From: CBDEGU01 sp965238045
GTDB lineage: Bacteria > Acidobacteriota > Terriglobia > Bryobacterales > UBA6623
Direction: 5' to 3'
DNA: 64,000 nucleotides
Assembly: GCA_965238045.1 (NCBI GenBank)
Contig: CBDEGU010000010.1
Span: forward strand, 124,001-188,000
Both the position numbers and the translations under genes were made by a program. The notes under the pieces are model-generated. The model did no database searches, was not told where the DNA came from, and was given only the letters and a program-made list of their open reading frames with translations. Shown here in pieces: positions 51,544-60,008 of the stretch. Numbering within the stretch: position 1 is the first letter of the stretch; each line of letters begins with the position of its first letter.

Positions 51544-51799
51544 GCCGTCACTACTTCGTTGCGCTTGCTCGCCGTGCTCAACGTACAGTCAAGTACGCCT
51601 GCGCTCGTCGAGCGGCGCGCGCCTCCCGCTGATGCGCCTCTCACGCACTTCGCCCCTCCACTTCACCGGGCCACGTGGTGAGAAAAACGGGCTAGAATAG
51701 GAGTTTGATTTCAGGAATCCGGGCCGCTACAACGATCAACGCGGCCTAGCGGTCGGTGCCGGAGCCTCTGCTGACCGAATCACCCAAAGGAGAACTCTC

Positions 51800-52183
51800 A
51801 TGAACAAATCCATCAAGATCATCATCTCCGCCGTCCTCGGCTCCGTACTCTTCGGTGCGGGTCTGCTGATCGGCGACCACCACGAGTCGAAGATCGAAAA
51901 ACCCTCGTCGGTTATCCATGTGGTCACACTCGATTGGAAATCCGACGCCAAGCCGGAGCAGATCAAGGCTGCCCTCGACGGCGTCGCCAACATGGACTAT
52001 CCAGGGCTCAAGAGAGTCTGGCTGCGCTCGATCAAGTCGCAGACCAAACAGGCCGCCTTCGTCATGGAATTCGAGAGCGAGAAGGCGCTCGAGGACTACG
52101 CCGGCAGCGAGGCCCAGAAGACTTGGTACAAACTCTATCTGCCGATCCGCGAGCAGTCGGTCACCAGCGACATCACGAACTAG
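51800..52183 (+). CDS. Membrane-anchored Dabb-domain protein
   Basis: A 127-residue protein with a clear ribosome-binding site (AAAGGAG) before ATG 51800. An N-terminal hydrophobic segment (IIISAVLGSVLFGAGLLIG) is a signal anchor. The remainder is a dimeric alpha/beta-barrel (stress-responsive A/B barrel, Dabb) domain: VIHVVTLDWKSDAKPEQIKA, AAFVMEFESEKALEDYA and a Tyr-rich terminus. Members range from stress proteins to small heme or polyketide enzymes, so activity cannot be assigned. It stands alone between an IS element and a degraded gene. Confidence 0.75.
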   Translation: MNKSIKIIISAVLGSVLFGAGLLIGDHHESKIEKPSSVIHVVTLDWKSDAKPEQIKAALDGVANMDYPGLKRVWLRSIKSQTKQAAFVMEFESEKALEDYAGSEAQKTWYKLYLPIREQSVTSDITN

Positions 52184-52340
52184 TCGGCACCACTCCGCTG
52201 TCGCTGCTCTGAATCCAGTCACGCGCTTCGGCAAGTCGCGAGAAACGATTTCCCATTGAGCAATCCGCGATCCGAGCCTGCCTGACAGGCGGTGGAGTGG
52301 ACCGCAAACCGAACCGGTTCAAGCACCCGGGAACGAAACA

Positions 52341-52359
52341 ATGTCATAGTTCATGACAT
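52341..52359. promoter_or_regulatory. Perfect inverted repeat ATGTCAT-N5-ATGACAT
   Basis: Two 7-bp arms with a 5-bp spacer lie upstream of the degraded ester-cyclase-like gene. The form is that of a dimeric repressor site. With no intact downstream gene on the plus strand, its present use is doubtful. Confidence 0.35.
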
Positions 52360-52428
52360 CGGTTGTTCGCGACACCTATCCTAGGCGGTAGAATTGAGCC
52401 GTCGTCGGCCGGATGATCTGGCCACTAG

Positions 52429-52795
52429 AAGATCCCGACAGCGAGATCACTCCTGTCGATCGAGGAGAACAAGGAACTCGTACGATGCTACTACGAGCAG
52501 GTCGTCAATACCGGCAAGGTTGACGAGATCACGTGTTTCATTGCCCCGGAATACGTCGAGATCCATGAGAACAAGAGGTATTCGATCGGCCTCCAAGGGG
52601 CGAAAGAGCATATTCTTGGGGTTCGCCCGACGTTCCCGGATCCTCATCTCACGGTCGAGCAGCAAATTGCAGAAGGCGAATGGGTTGTCACTCGAGTCAC
52701 GATGCGCGGCACCCATCAAGGCGAATGGAGAGGAATCGATCCAACGGGAAAAGCTGTACGCAATATCGCGTTACCAGCCGAATCGTACAGGCGAG
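52429..52795 (+). pseudogene. Ester cyclase (SnoaL-like) remnant
   Basis: One frame reads SIEENKELVRCYYEQVVNTG, APEYVEIHENK, TVEQQIAEGEWVVTRVTMRG and THQGEWRGIDPTGKAV, typical of the SnoaL-like polyketide-cyclase fold (about 130-140 residues). There is no start codon after the in-frame TAG at 52426, and past GKAV the expected beta strand is found only in another frame (TQYRVTSRIVQA), so the gene is truncated at its start and frameshifted near 52750. It collides with the dehydrogenase gene on the other strand. Confidence 0.7.
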
Positions 52796-52806
52796 CGATA
52801 AGCCGC

Positions 52807-53868
52807 TCAATACCCTTTCTGCTTATCAACGATGTTGTGCAATTGCTCGCCTGCACCGAAGCGGGCGATGTTCTCTTTGTACAGCTCAATCCTGCGCCGG
52901 GTCCCGCCCTCGCCTTGGGTGGCGACGTGCGGCGTGATGATCACGTTGTCGAACTTCCACAAGGGATGCCCTTTTGGCAGCGGCTCCGGGTCGGTGACAT
53001 CGACGCCGGCCCCGGCGAGATGCTTGCTATCGAGCGCCTTGACGAGCGCTGCGAGGTCATAGATCTTTCCGCGTGAGAGCGCGATGAAGTAGCTGCCCCG
53101 CTTCATGCGCTCAAACTGGCTTGGGCCGTACATCTTCTCGCTCTCCTTCGTGTGCGGGACACACAGGAAAACCACATCGGCTTCGGGAATCACCTGGTCA
53201 AGCCGGTCCGGGTAGACCATCCGGTCAAAACTCAGCCGCGGGGGGAACTCCTTCGGATCGACGCCGATCACCGCCATGCCGAACGCCTTCGCGCGCCGCG
53301 CCACCTGTGACCCGATGCCGCCGGCACCGATCACGACCGCGGTCTTGCCGTCAAGCTCCTGCAGCTCGAAGTTCCTGCGATCCCACTGCTCCGTGGGCCG
53401 AGCAGCAATGAAGTGGTTGAGCTTGCGGGTCAGCGCCAACAACATGCCGAAGCCGTGGTCCGCAATCGCCGGTGCCGACAGCGTTTTGGCATTCGTCATG
53501 ACAATGTCGCTGTCGATAACTTCCGGGATCAGATACGGCTCTACGCCGGCGCTCGTGGCTTGCAGCCAGCTGAGCTTCTTGGCGGTGTTGATCACCTCTC
53601 TCGAGGGTGCACCGATGATCGCGTCCGCGTCGGCTACTTCCTTCAGAACAGCTTGTCGGCGCGCCGAATCCTCGGGAGAGTCCGCGACAACGGCGACCAC
53701 GTCCGCATTGCTGTTCGGATTGGTGATGTGGACGATATTGACGCCGGGTGGACTGGCGTTTCGCAGCTCAGAGAACAGATCCTCCGACATGCCCATCACA
53801 ACGATTTTCTTCGTCTGCGCGAACAGAGTCGAAGCGGCCAACAAAGCTACCAAACCAAGCCTTCTCAT
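52807..53868 (-). CDS. D-2-hydroxyacid dehydrogenase-like protein with signal peptide
   Basis: A 353-residue member of the NAD-dependent D-isomer 2-hydroxyacid dehydrogenase family. The nucleotide motif is TAVVIGAGGIGSQVARRAKA, followed by Asp in VIGVDPKEF; catalytic Arg, Glu and His are in FIALSRGKIYDL, GAGVDVTDPEPLPKGH and IITPHVATQGEGG. The N terminus MRRLGLVALLAASTLFAQTK is a convincing leader, odd for an enzyme needing cytoplasmic NAD. Family members act on glyoxylate, phosphoglycerate or similar acids; the substrate is unknown. It is transcribed toward the ester cyclase remnant. Confidence 0.85.
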   Translation of the reverse strand: MRRLGLVALLAASTLFAQTKKIVVMGMSEDLFSELRNASPPGVNIVHITNPNSNADVVAVVADSPEDSARRQAVLKEVADADAIIGAPSREVINTAKKLSWLQATSAGVEPYLIPEVIDSDIVMTNAKTLSAPAIADHGFGMLLALTRKLNHFIAARPTEQWDRRNFELQELDGKTAVVIGAGGIGSQVARRAKAFGMAVIGVDPKEFPPRLSFDRMVYPDRLDQVIPEADVVFLCVPHTKESEKMYGPSQFERMKRGSYFIALSRGKIYDLAALVKALDSKHLAGAGVDVTDPEPLPKGHPLWKFDNVIITPHVATQGEGGTRRRIELYKENIARFGAGEQLHNIVDKQKGY

Positions 53869-54714
53869 CAGCTATCCCCGATCCAATGGGTGTCTATCCC
53901 AAGGTTTTCGTTTTGGCATCCCGCCACGGACAGAATAGCCGAACCACGGCCGCCGTGCAACGCTCCTCGCACTGCTTTCAGATTCGGTCCTCCTTTTTTC
54001 CCCGACCCGGGCCTCGAATCGGGTCCGGTCAAGGCGTTCCGGCAATCCCAGCGGCCCCCTTTGCCGACAGCGCTCCGATCCTGCCTCTCGGCAACTCCCC
54101 GCTCCGGCTGCTCCGCGCTCGCCGCGCTACTCTCCCGGCTACGAAGAGTTCCGCGACCGCGAGGAGGACTAAGTCACTCGAAACGAACTGCTGAGCGTTC
54201 GTTCGCGGAAAGATAGTGTGAAATCTTAGTGTCGAATCGCCTTACCATCAGCAATCAGCGCTTGTTGGTTCGTAATATACTCCAACCAAGCCACTTAGCC
54301 TGATTTCGCCGGCTGGGAAATGAAAGGGTGCCCTTCTCGTCCATTGGCTCGACGAGCGTAGGACCCTGATCTAGACAGGTCCACCCTAGCGGGGTAGGGT
54401 GGACCGAAGGGTGGCGTAACTGGATTGCGCCTCGACCGACGCGAATATTCCCCTGGCCCTGGGGAAGCGTCAAATCATTTAGCAGCGGCACCTTGGAACA
54501 GGTGGACTCGCTGCCAATCGTTCGCTGAAACGCTGTCGCCGGGGACAGGTCTCCGTAGCGCCTGCCGGTGGAGGTGCTGTGCAGGGTTCAGCGCGAAAAG
54601 ACGTGCTGTTCGGGGCAGCGCGAGTGTATACTGTGACCGTGCCAGGGCCGAAATGGAAATCCTGGCTTACGTTGGGTGACGCAACTGCCTCGCCGTCGAG
54701 CCCCTACAAATACA
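53869..54714. other. Gene-poor region
   Basis: About 850 bp between the divergent dehydrogenase and the Tat-leader frame. Open frames here overlap each other, lack family features and have poor starts. I see no repeat or RNA gene. A TATACT string at 54627-54632 could be the -10 box for the amidase transcript, without a good -35. Confidence 0.45.
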
Positions 54715-54936
54715 ATGCCAAACAAACCAATCTCACGCCGCCGGTTCGCAGCTCACGCCGCGGGCTTGAGCGCTTCAGGAGCGGCTGCTCTGGGACAGAG
54801 CAAGCCCAATCCGAACGCCCCGGCCGGGCAGACGAAACAACAGAAACAGACGCCGCGGCTAAGCGGGAGAAGCCGGGCGATAAGGGAGTTTGACGTGCCG
54901 ATGAGCACCGAACCCGCGTTCACTTTCAAGGCCTGA
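54715..54936 (+). CDS. Tat leader peptide frame detached from the amidase
   Basis: A 73-residue frame from ATG 54715 with a twin-arginine leader ISRRRFAAHAAGLSASG, then a Pro/Gln/Lys linker and REFDVPMSTEPAFTFKA. Its TGA (54934-54936) overlaps the amidase ATG by one base. In exported amidases the leader and a sequence like EPAF continue directly into the catalytic domain, so a single missing base would explain the split. Otherwise the frames could be translationally coupled, but then the amidase would not be exported. Confidence 0.6.
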   Translation: MPNKPISRRRFAAHAAGLSASGAAALGQSKPNPNAPAGQTKQQKQTPRLSGRSRAIREFDVPMSTEPAFTFKA

Positions 54937-56354
54937 TGGACAACGAAACGTTTTTCTCGACGATCGGCGAACTCGGGGAGCGGTTAAGGAAACGTGAGTT
55001 TTCGTCCGCGGAACTCACGCGCGGGTACCTGGACCGTCTCGGGCGACTCGGTCCGCGCTACAACTCGGTGGCTTCCCTGATGGAGGAATCGGCAATGCGA
55101 GCCGCGGCCGCGGCCGATCGCCTTTTTGATCAAGGTCGCGTGGAGGGGCCGCTTCAGGGAATCCCTTACGGCGCGAAGGATCTGCTGGCTGCTCGGGGGG
55201 CGCCGACATCCTGGGGCGCCGAGTTCTATCGCGGCCAGCGCTTCGACTATGACGCGACGGTGGTTCGCAAGCTTGCTCATTCCGGCGCCGTGCTGACCGC
55301 CAAACTCGCCATGGTTCGTTTCGCGGGAGGAGGAGGCTACCGTCATCCGACCGAGTCGATGCACGGACCGGGCCGCAATCCATGGAACACCGATCGCTGG
55401 GCTGGCGGATCATCAAGCGGCCCAGGGAGCGCTGTTGCGGCCGGGCTGACGCCCTTTGCCATTGGATCGGAAACCTGGGGGTCGATTCTCAGCCCGTGCT
55501 CATATTGCGGCATCACCGGTCTTCGGCCGACCTACGGTCTGGTCAGCCGCCATGGTGCGATGGCGCTGTCATGGACGATGGATAAACTTGGCCCGATGTG
55601 CCGTTCGGCCGAGGACTGTGCGATTGTGCTCGAAGCGATTTCCGGGCCTGACCCGAAGGATCCGGCACAGTCGGGCCGGCGATTCCGCCGCTCGGACCCG
55701 GGTCCGCCTCTGCCCGCGATCCGTGTCGGGTATGCGGAAAGCGACTTCGCTCAATGGGCACACCCGGATTCCCGTCCCGCGCTCGCGTCGGCCCTTGGCG
55801 TTCTGCGTGGCGCCGGCGTCCGAGTTCAGCCGTTCTCGCTGCCCGCCATGCCCTACCGGGCCGTCGCGCGGACGATGATCTCGTCCGAGGCCGCCACGAT
55901 CTTCGAGAAGCTGATTCGCAGCGATGAGTTTGACCGCCTTCCCGACGAACGGCAAAAGGAAGGATTGCGGTCTGGACTCGAAATTTCGGCGGCCGAGTAT
56001 CTTCGGGCGATGCAAATTCGGAGGTTGATTCAGGACAAGCTTGGGGAAGTGTTTCAGGAGATCGACATCATCGCGCAGCCGGCCACGGCGGATACCGCGC
56101 CGTTGATCGAACGCGCGGCGGGAGGTGAGAGGCGAGCGGGTCTTGAGCCTGAGCCGAGAGGAAATATTGATCTCGGAGGAGCGGGAAACGCCGCCGGACT
56201 GCCCGCGCTAACGCTGCCCTGCGGCACCGGCCAGAACGGCATGCCGACCGCGCTGCAACTCGTAGCCGCTCCGAATCGTGAAGCCACGTTGATCAGGTTG
56301 GGAGCCGAGTTCCAGCGGCGCACCGATTGGCATCGCCTGCATCCGAAGATCTAA
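54936..56354 (+). CDS. Amidase, amidase-signature family
   Basis: A 472-residue Ser-Ser-Lys hydrolase (GatA-like fold) that cleaves amides or esters. The catalytic Lys is in YGAKDLLAARGAPTSWG, the cis-Ser region is GGSSSGPGSAVAAG and the nucleophile Ser is in GSETWGSILSP; GLRPTYGLVSRHGAMALSW follows as in the family. The start at 54936 lies in the stop of the Tat-leader frame; the natural protein was probably one polypeptide with that leader. The C-terminal NAAGLPALTLPCG is typical. It is not the tRNA amidotransferase subunit, since gatB and gatC are absent. Confidence 0.88.
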   Translation: MDNETFFSTIGELGERLRKREFSSAELTRGYLDRLGRLGPRYNSVASLMEESAMRAAAAADRLFDQGRVEGPLQGIPYGAKDLLAARGAPTSWGAEFYRGQRFDYDATVVRKLAHSGAVLTAKLAMVRFAGGGGYRHPTESMHGPGRNPWNTDRWAGGSSSGPGSAVAAGLTPFAIGSETWGSILSPCSYCGITGLRPTYGLVSRHGAMALSWTMDKLGPMCRSAEDCAIVLEAISGPDPKDPAQSGRRFRRSDPGPPLPAIRVGYAESDFAQWAHPDSRPALASALGVLRGAGVRVQPFSLPAMPYRAVARTMISSEAATIFEKLIRSDEFDRLPDERQKEGLRSGLEISAAEYLRAMQIRRLIQDKLGEVFQEIDIIAQPATADTAPLIERAAGGERRAGLEPEPRGNIDLGGAGNAAGLPALTLPCGTGQNGMPTALQLVAAPNREATLIRLGAEFQRRTDWHRLHPKI

Positions 56355-57041
56355 CTGACTCGTGTGTTTGACGGGAGGAAACTGTATTCGCAGATGCGTC
56401 ACGACCGCCTTCTGATCCCCTGGATCCCTCGGCAGTCGCCGACGGAACCCGCGGGATCAGGGAGAACAGGACGAAGCGTTACTTACAGTTCCATTGTCCG
56501 TTTTTGCGGACAGCTGTAGCGAAATCGCGTTCCCACCAACAATCCGCCGTCCTCAGTTCTTAACTTGTCACAACAAAGGCGCTTAGGCCGATCGGCAGAT
56601 TCACTTGGCTGTGCGGTCGGCAACCCGGACGAGGGCGCCCCCCCTTCGTCCACCGCTTCGCAAACTACGAGGGGCAGCTAGATCAGCCCTTGCCGGCTAG
56701 CGTTTACCGATGGCCAGAGCGCCGACTCGGAATCGCTCCCTCCCGAACTGACACCCCACTCTTCCGCGATCCCCCGTACAGAAGAGTACGCGATCAGACA
56801 AGCACAAACGACTCAAGTCCGAATCGCCAGATCGTTCGCGGAGGGACCCGACACGATCAAAAACAATGCCCCGTTGCGTCCACCTCCTGAACGCAGCAGG
56901 AGATACACGCGATCGCGCCTGTCCAGCTTCCGGGTATCCACAGAGCACCCCCACAGGCGTTCAGCCGCTCACCGCTTCGCGTGGTCGACCCAGCGAAATG
57001 TAGAGTTCGAGCAACGGGAGAGCGATCTGCTCGCCGCCCCC
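56355..57041. other. Intergenic region without supported gene
   Basis: 687 bp between the amidase and the HigA-like gene. A small hairpin GTCCG-TTTTTG-CGGAC lies near 56498, without a following T run. Short frames on both strands show no family features. Confidence 0.5.
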
Positions 57042-57320
57042 TCACACCAGCTCGATCGTCACCCGGCGTCCAACCATCGCGGCCGCCCGTTGCAGGCTCG
57101 AGAGCGTGATATCGTTCTGGGGATCAAGCAGGCGGTCCACCTGGCTGCGGCTCGTCTTGAGCAGCTTAGCCATCCGTGCCTTTGAGATTTTCTGTTTCTT
57201 CATCGCCTCGGCGAGCTGCCAGGCAACCACCTCTTTGACCGCCAATGCCTGCGTCTCTTCAAAGATGCCCTCCTCCTTGAGGAAGTCATCAATACTCGAA
57301 CCCATATGCTTCTTGCTCAT
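57042..57320 (-). CDS. HigA-like antitoxin, HTH XRE family
   Basis: A 92-residue DNA-binding protein. The helix-turn-helix lies at about 50-75 (ISKARMAKLLKTSRSQVDRL), preceded by an acidic helical region (DDFLKEEGIFEETQALAVKE) and followed by LSSLQRAAAMVGRRVTIEL. Antitoxins of this type neutralise an upstream RelE/HigB-type toxin and repress their own operon. Its ATG overlaps the end of the toxin gene by 4 bp, the usual toxin-first order of HigBA. Confidence 0.82.
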   Translation of the reverse strand: MSKKHMGSSIDDFLKEEGIFEETQALAVKEVVAWQLAEAMKKQKISKARMAKLLKTSRSQVDRLLDPQNDITLSSLQRAAAMVGRRVTIELV

Positions 57321-57687
57321 CGCTCCAGCTCCTTCTGAGGCTTGCGCGCCAGCGCCAAATCCTCATCCGGCATCGTGCGCGTTTTCTTGATAAACCCATG
57401 CACCGTCACAAGATGGCCGCGGTAAACCGAGAGCAGCACGCGAGCCGTTCGCTTTGTCGGCAGACCGGTGCGGATCTCCCACAACCCATTTCCCAGCGCC
57501 CGGCACAGAGGAATTTCTACTGGGGCATTCCCACCGGCCGGCGCCATTGCGCCCTCAGCAGATCCCTCCCTATGGCCTGACGCTCATCCGCATCCAGCCC
57601 CCGCCGCCACTCTCTCACCGGTTCGCTTCCCGATGTCGCGCGGTAGAAGATCAGCGGAATCTTGCGTGACGATCGTTCCTGGGCCAT
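57317..57687 (-). pseudogene. HigB-like (phage Gp49-type) toxin, frameshifted
   Basis: Start ATG 57687 gives RKIPLIFYRATSGSEPVREW and DADERQAIGRDLLRAQWRRP up to VGMP; the rest of the toxin (VEIPLCRALGNGLWEIRTGL, RVLLSVYRGHLVTVHGFIKK, DLALARKPQKELER) is in the neighbouring frame. The break is at the four-C run (57522-57525 on the plus strand, as GGGG), where one missing base would restore a normal protein of about 122 residues. As written, the ribonuclease toxin is inactive while the antitoxin stays intact. Confidence 0.78.
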
Positions 57688-57784
57688 CTCGCACTCACTA
57701 CAGCGTAGTGTACCATATAAAGTACACAATTGCGCCTGAGTTCGTCATCCCAGCCACCTGGCGCAGCCGAAAATTCCGGCCAGC

Positions 57785-58153
57785 TTGAAATCCTTCGTAA
57801 ATCGTCTTCGAGACAATCGAACCTCCTTACCGTTCCCTAGGTCCATTGTTCCTTCTTTACTAGTCTCGCTTTTGGGGTCCATTCCAATCGACATCCGGAC
57901 CTATTGTCAGGACGGTTTTGCCGTCGTTGAGATCGCGGATGATGGCAAGGGGATTCCGGAGGAGGACCTGGAGCGGATCTTTGACCCAGGCTTCACAACC
58001 CAGGGGGTCGGCGTGGGAACAGGCCTGGGGCTTCCCGTTGCCTACCGTGTGGTCATGGAGCATGGCGGCCGCATTGAAGTCAGCAGTAGACTAGGAAAGG
58101 GATCGACATTCCGGGTGGTCTTGCCTTTCCAGCCACCGCGGGACACCATCTGA
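57785..58153 (+). pseudogene. Sensor histidine kinase fragment (ATPase domain)
   Basis: Only the C-terminal ATP-binding part is present: VVEIADDGKGIPEEDLERIF (G1/F boxes), GVGTGLGLPVAYRVVMEHGG (G2) and GSTFRVVLPF. The phosphorylated His, the N box and any sensor region are missing. Homology begins near residue 35; the sequence before it contains a GGGGTCCATTCC string similar to an insertion-sequence end. Probably a relic of a truncated kinase gene. Confidence 0.75.
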
Positions 58154-58251
58154 TCTCCTCGCTGGCAGAGAAGTTCCGTAACCTCTCAGATCTTGGGACG
58201 AACTACTCCATGGAGGTCACTGTGCGGCTGACCTAGAGCTCCGCACTAAGA

Positions 58252-58629
58252 ATGCTTATGAACTACACGAAGCTACTTCTCACTACCACGGCGCTGCTGA
58301 CGCTGGCCACCGGGGCCATGGGCTCGGAGACGATGCGGCTACCGAAGGGAACCGCGACGGGCGAGAGCGGGCCTCAGGGCTGTCCAGTATTCGTCGCCGA
58401 CGTAAAAGTAGAGGCGGTAAGCAAGCCTCTGGAGCAATTGAGCGTCACCGAGCGAGGACGGAAGAGCACTCTCAAGGCTGACGGAGAGACGAAGTTCCGT
58501 ATCCCCGGCGTGGATGCGAAGCAAAGCGGACTCGGCGAGGTTCATGCCGGAGATCTCGCCAAGATCAGATACTGTAAAGCTGGCGGCAAGCTGCTCGAAG
58601 TCAAGGTCTTGCGAGAAAAGTCGTCCTAG
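58252..58629 (+). CDS. Small exported protein of unknown function
   Basis: A 125-residue frame (start ATG 58252 or 58258) with a clean signal peptide (LLLTTTALLTLATGAMGSE). The mature part is beta-rich with two Cys (GPQGCPVFVADVKVEAV; AKIRYCKAGGKLLEVKVL), which could form a disulfide. It resembles small periplasmic domains of the DUF5666 or OB-fold type (GDLAKIRY), but I cannot assign it. It precedes the glycosyltransferase gene by 11 bp. Confidence 0.6.
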   Translation: MLMNYTKLLLTTTALLTLATGAMGSETMRLPKGTATGESGPQGCPVFVADVKVEAVSKPLEQLSVTERGRKSTLKADGETKFRIPGVDAKQSGLGEVHAGDLAKIRYCKAGGKLLEVKVLREKSS

Positions 58630-58640
58630 GCTCCTGCTGC

Positions 58641-59969
58641 GTGCGGTATCGCTGGTTCCTGGCCGCGTCCGCTCTGGGATACGCCGCGCTCGCGCTCTGG
58701 ATTCCGTCCGAGCGCTCGCATGCCGAGTTGATCTTATTCCTAGCGGTCCTGGGGATACTCGGCGGCCTCTGGTGGGCCGCGATATATCGCGCCCGGCGGT
58801 GGCCGCCGAGTCTTGCGTTCCTGCTGCTGAGCGGTCTGCTGTTCCGGGCGCTGATGCTGCCCGCCGGGTTCGACTTCGAGCGCGGAGAATATCGCCGGCT
58901 GCTGCTCTACGACGACGATGTCTGGCGTTATCTCTGGGAAGGGCACGCTTGGCTGGCGGGCGTCGATCCGATGCGCACGCCTCCGCGTGATCTCGAGGAA
59001 TACCAACTGGAGATCGACTCTCCGGCAAGGTTCGCGAAACTCTACGGCGACGAGCGCTGGGGCGATGTTTGGGACAACATCGGATACCGCCAGTTCGCCT
59101 CGCCCTATCCGCCTGTTGCACACGGCATCTTCATACTCTCGACGTGGATCGCGCCCGCCAGCGTAGCGTTCTTCAAGATCTTGATGGTGGCCTTCGATCT
59201 GGGGTCGATCTATTTGCTGGTGTTGTTAGCGGCGCATCTTGGCCGGCCGGCTCGGGCAGCGGCGGTATACGCTTGGTGTCCATTGCCGATTAAGGAGTTC
59301 GCGGGGTCGGGGCACGCCGACGCGGCAATGATTTTTCTGCTGCTGCTGGCCCTCTATTTGGCGTTGCGCTACGGCAGCGGAATTCGCGGGGGAGCGACAC
59401 TGGCTCTGGCCGTACTCGTCAAGCCGCCGGCGCTGGCCGCTGCCCCGGGCCTGGTCCGGCGGTTTGGCTTGCTGTCGGCGCTGGCTCCCGCGACGGCTTT
59501 GGCCCTGCTGGCGGCGTATCCGCCGGACGGCCTGATTGCTTACGCCAGGTATTGGGTCTTCAACCCCGCGCTGCCAAGGCTGCTGCCGGGCGAGCGCTGG
59601 CTCCAAATCGCGTTGCCTCTCTCAGCGGTCATATCCGTGAGTCTGTGGCGCTATCTCCGCGACGATGGCTCAGATCTCGCCGTGCTGCGTTCGACCTACT
59701 GGGTGCTGGGAGCTTTCTTGCTCACCACTCCTATGCTGGCGCCATGGTACTTGTGCTGGATCTTGCCGTTCGCGGCGTTATTTGAAGACTCTTTCTGGGG
59801 CTCTTTCTGGCTGCTGCTGTCCCTATCGATTTTCCTGAGCTACTACTCCCACCTGGCCATGACCGAGAGCCCCGTGCTTTGGGGTTTGCAGTTCCTGCTC
59901 CCGCTCGCCGGGTCGGCGCTCTGGCACAGATGGTTCCACGCGATTTGGAATCGGCCATCAACAAGCTAA
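58641..59969 (+). CDS. GT-C-fold glycosyltransferase, multi-pass membrane protein
   Basis: A 442-residue protein from GTG 58641 with about ten to twelve hydrophobic segments. The early loop LLYDDDVWRYLWEGHAWLAG carries the acidic Asp motif of GT-C enzymes such as the GT87/PIG-M-like mannosyltransferases, which use polyprenyl-phosphate sugars on the outer face of the inner membrane. YASPYPPVAH-like loop and CPLPIKEFAGSGHADAA (substrate-loop motif with Lys-Glu) support this. The acceptor is unknown. Convergent with the acyltransferase gene, which may also serve the envelope. Confidence 0.82.
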   Translation: MRYRWFLAASALGYAALALWIPSERSHAELILFLAVLGILGGLWWAAIYRARRWPPSLAFLLLSGLLFRALMLPAGFDFERGEYRRLLLYDDDVWRYLWEGHAWLAGVDPMRTPPRDLEEYQLEIDSPARFAKLYGDERWGDVWDNIGYRQFASPYPPVAHGIFILSTWIAPASVAFFKILMVAFDLGSIYLLVLLAAHLGRPARAAAVYAWCPLPIKEFAGSGHADAAMIFLLLLALYLALRYGSGIRGGATLALAVLVKPPALAAAPGLVRRFGLLSALAPATALALLAAYPPDGLIAYARYWVFNPALPRLLPGERWLQIALPLSAVISVSLWRYLRDDGSDLAVLRSTYWVLGAFLLTTPMLAPWYLCWILPFAALFEDSFWGSFWLLLSLSIFLSYYSHLAMTESPVLWGLQFLLPLAGSALWHRWFHAIWNRPSTS

Positions 59970-60008
59970 CCAAGCTCATCTACCGCTACAGCGGCCGCGA
60001 TTTCCGCC

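Noticed and set aside
53413..54216. 267-aa plus-strand frame near the hydroxyacid dehydrogenase
   Set aside because: Mostly antisense to that gene, then Arg/Ser/Pro-rich intergenic sequence; no support.
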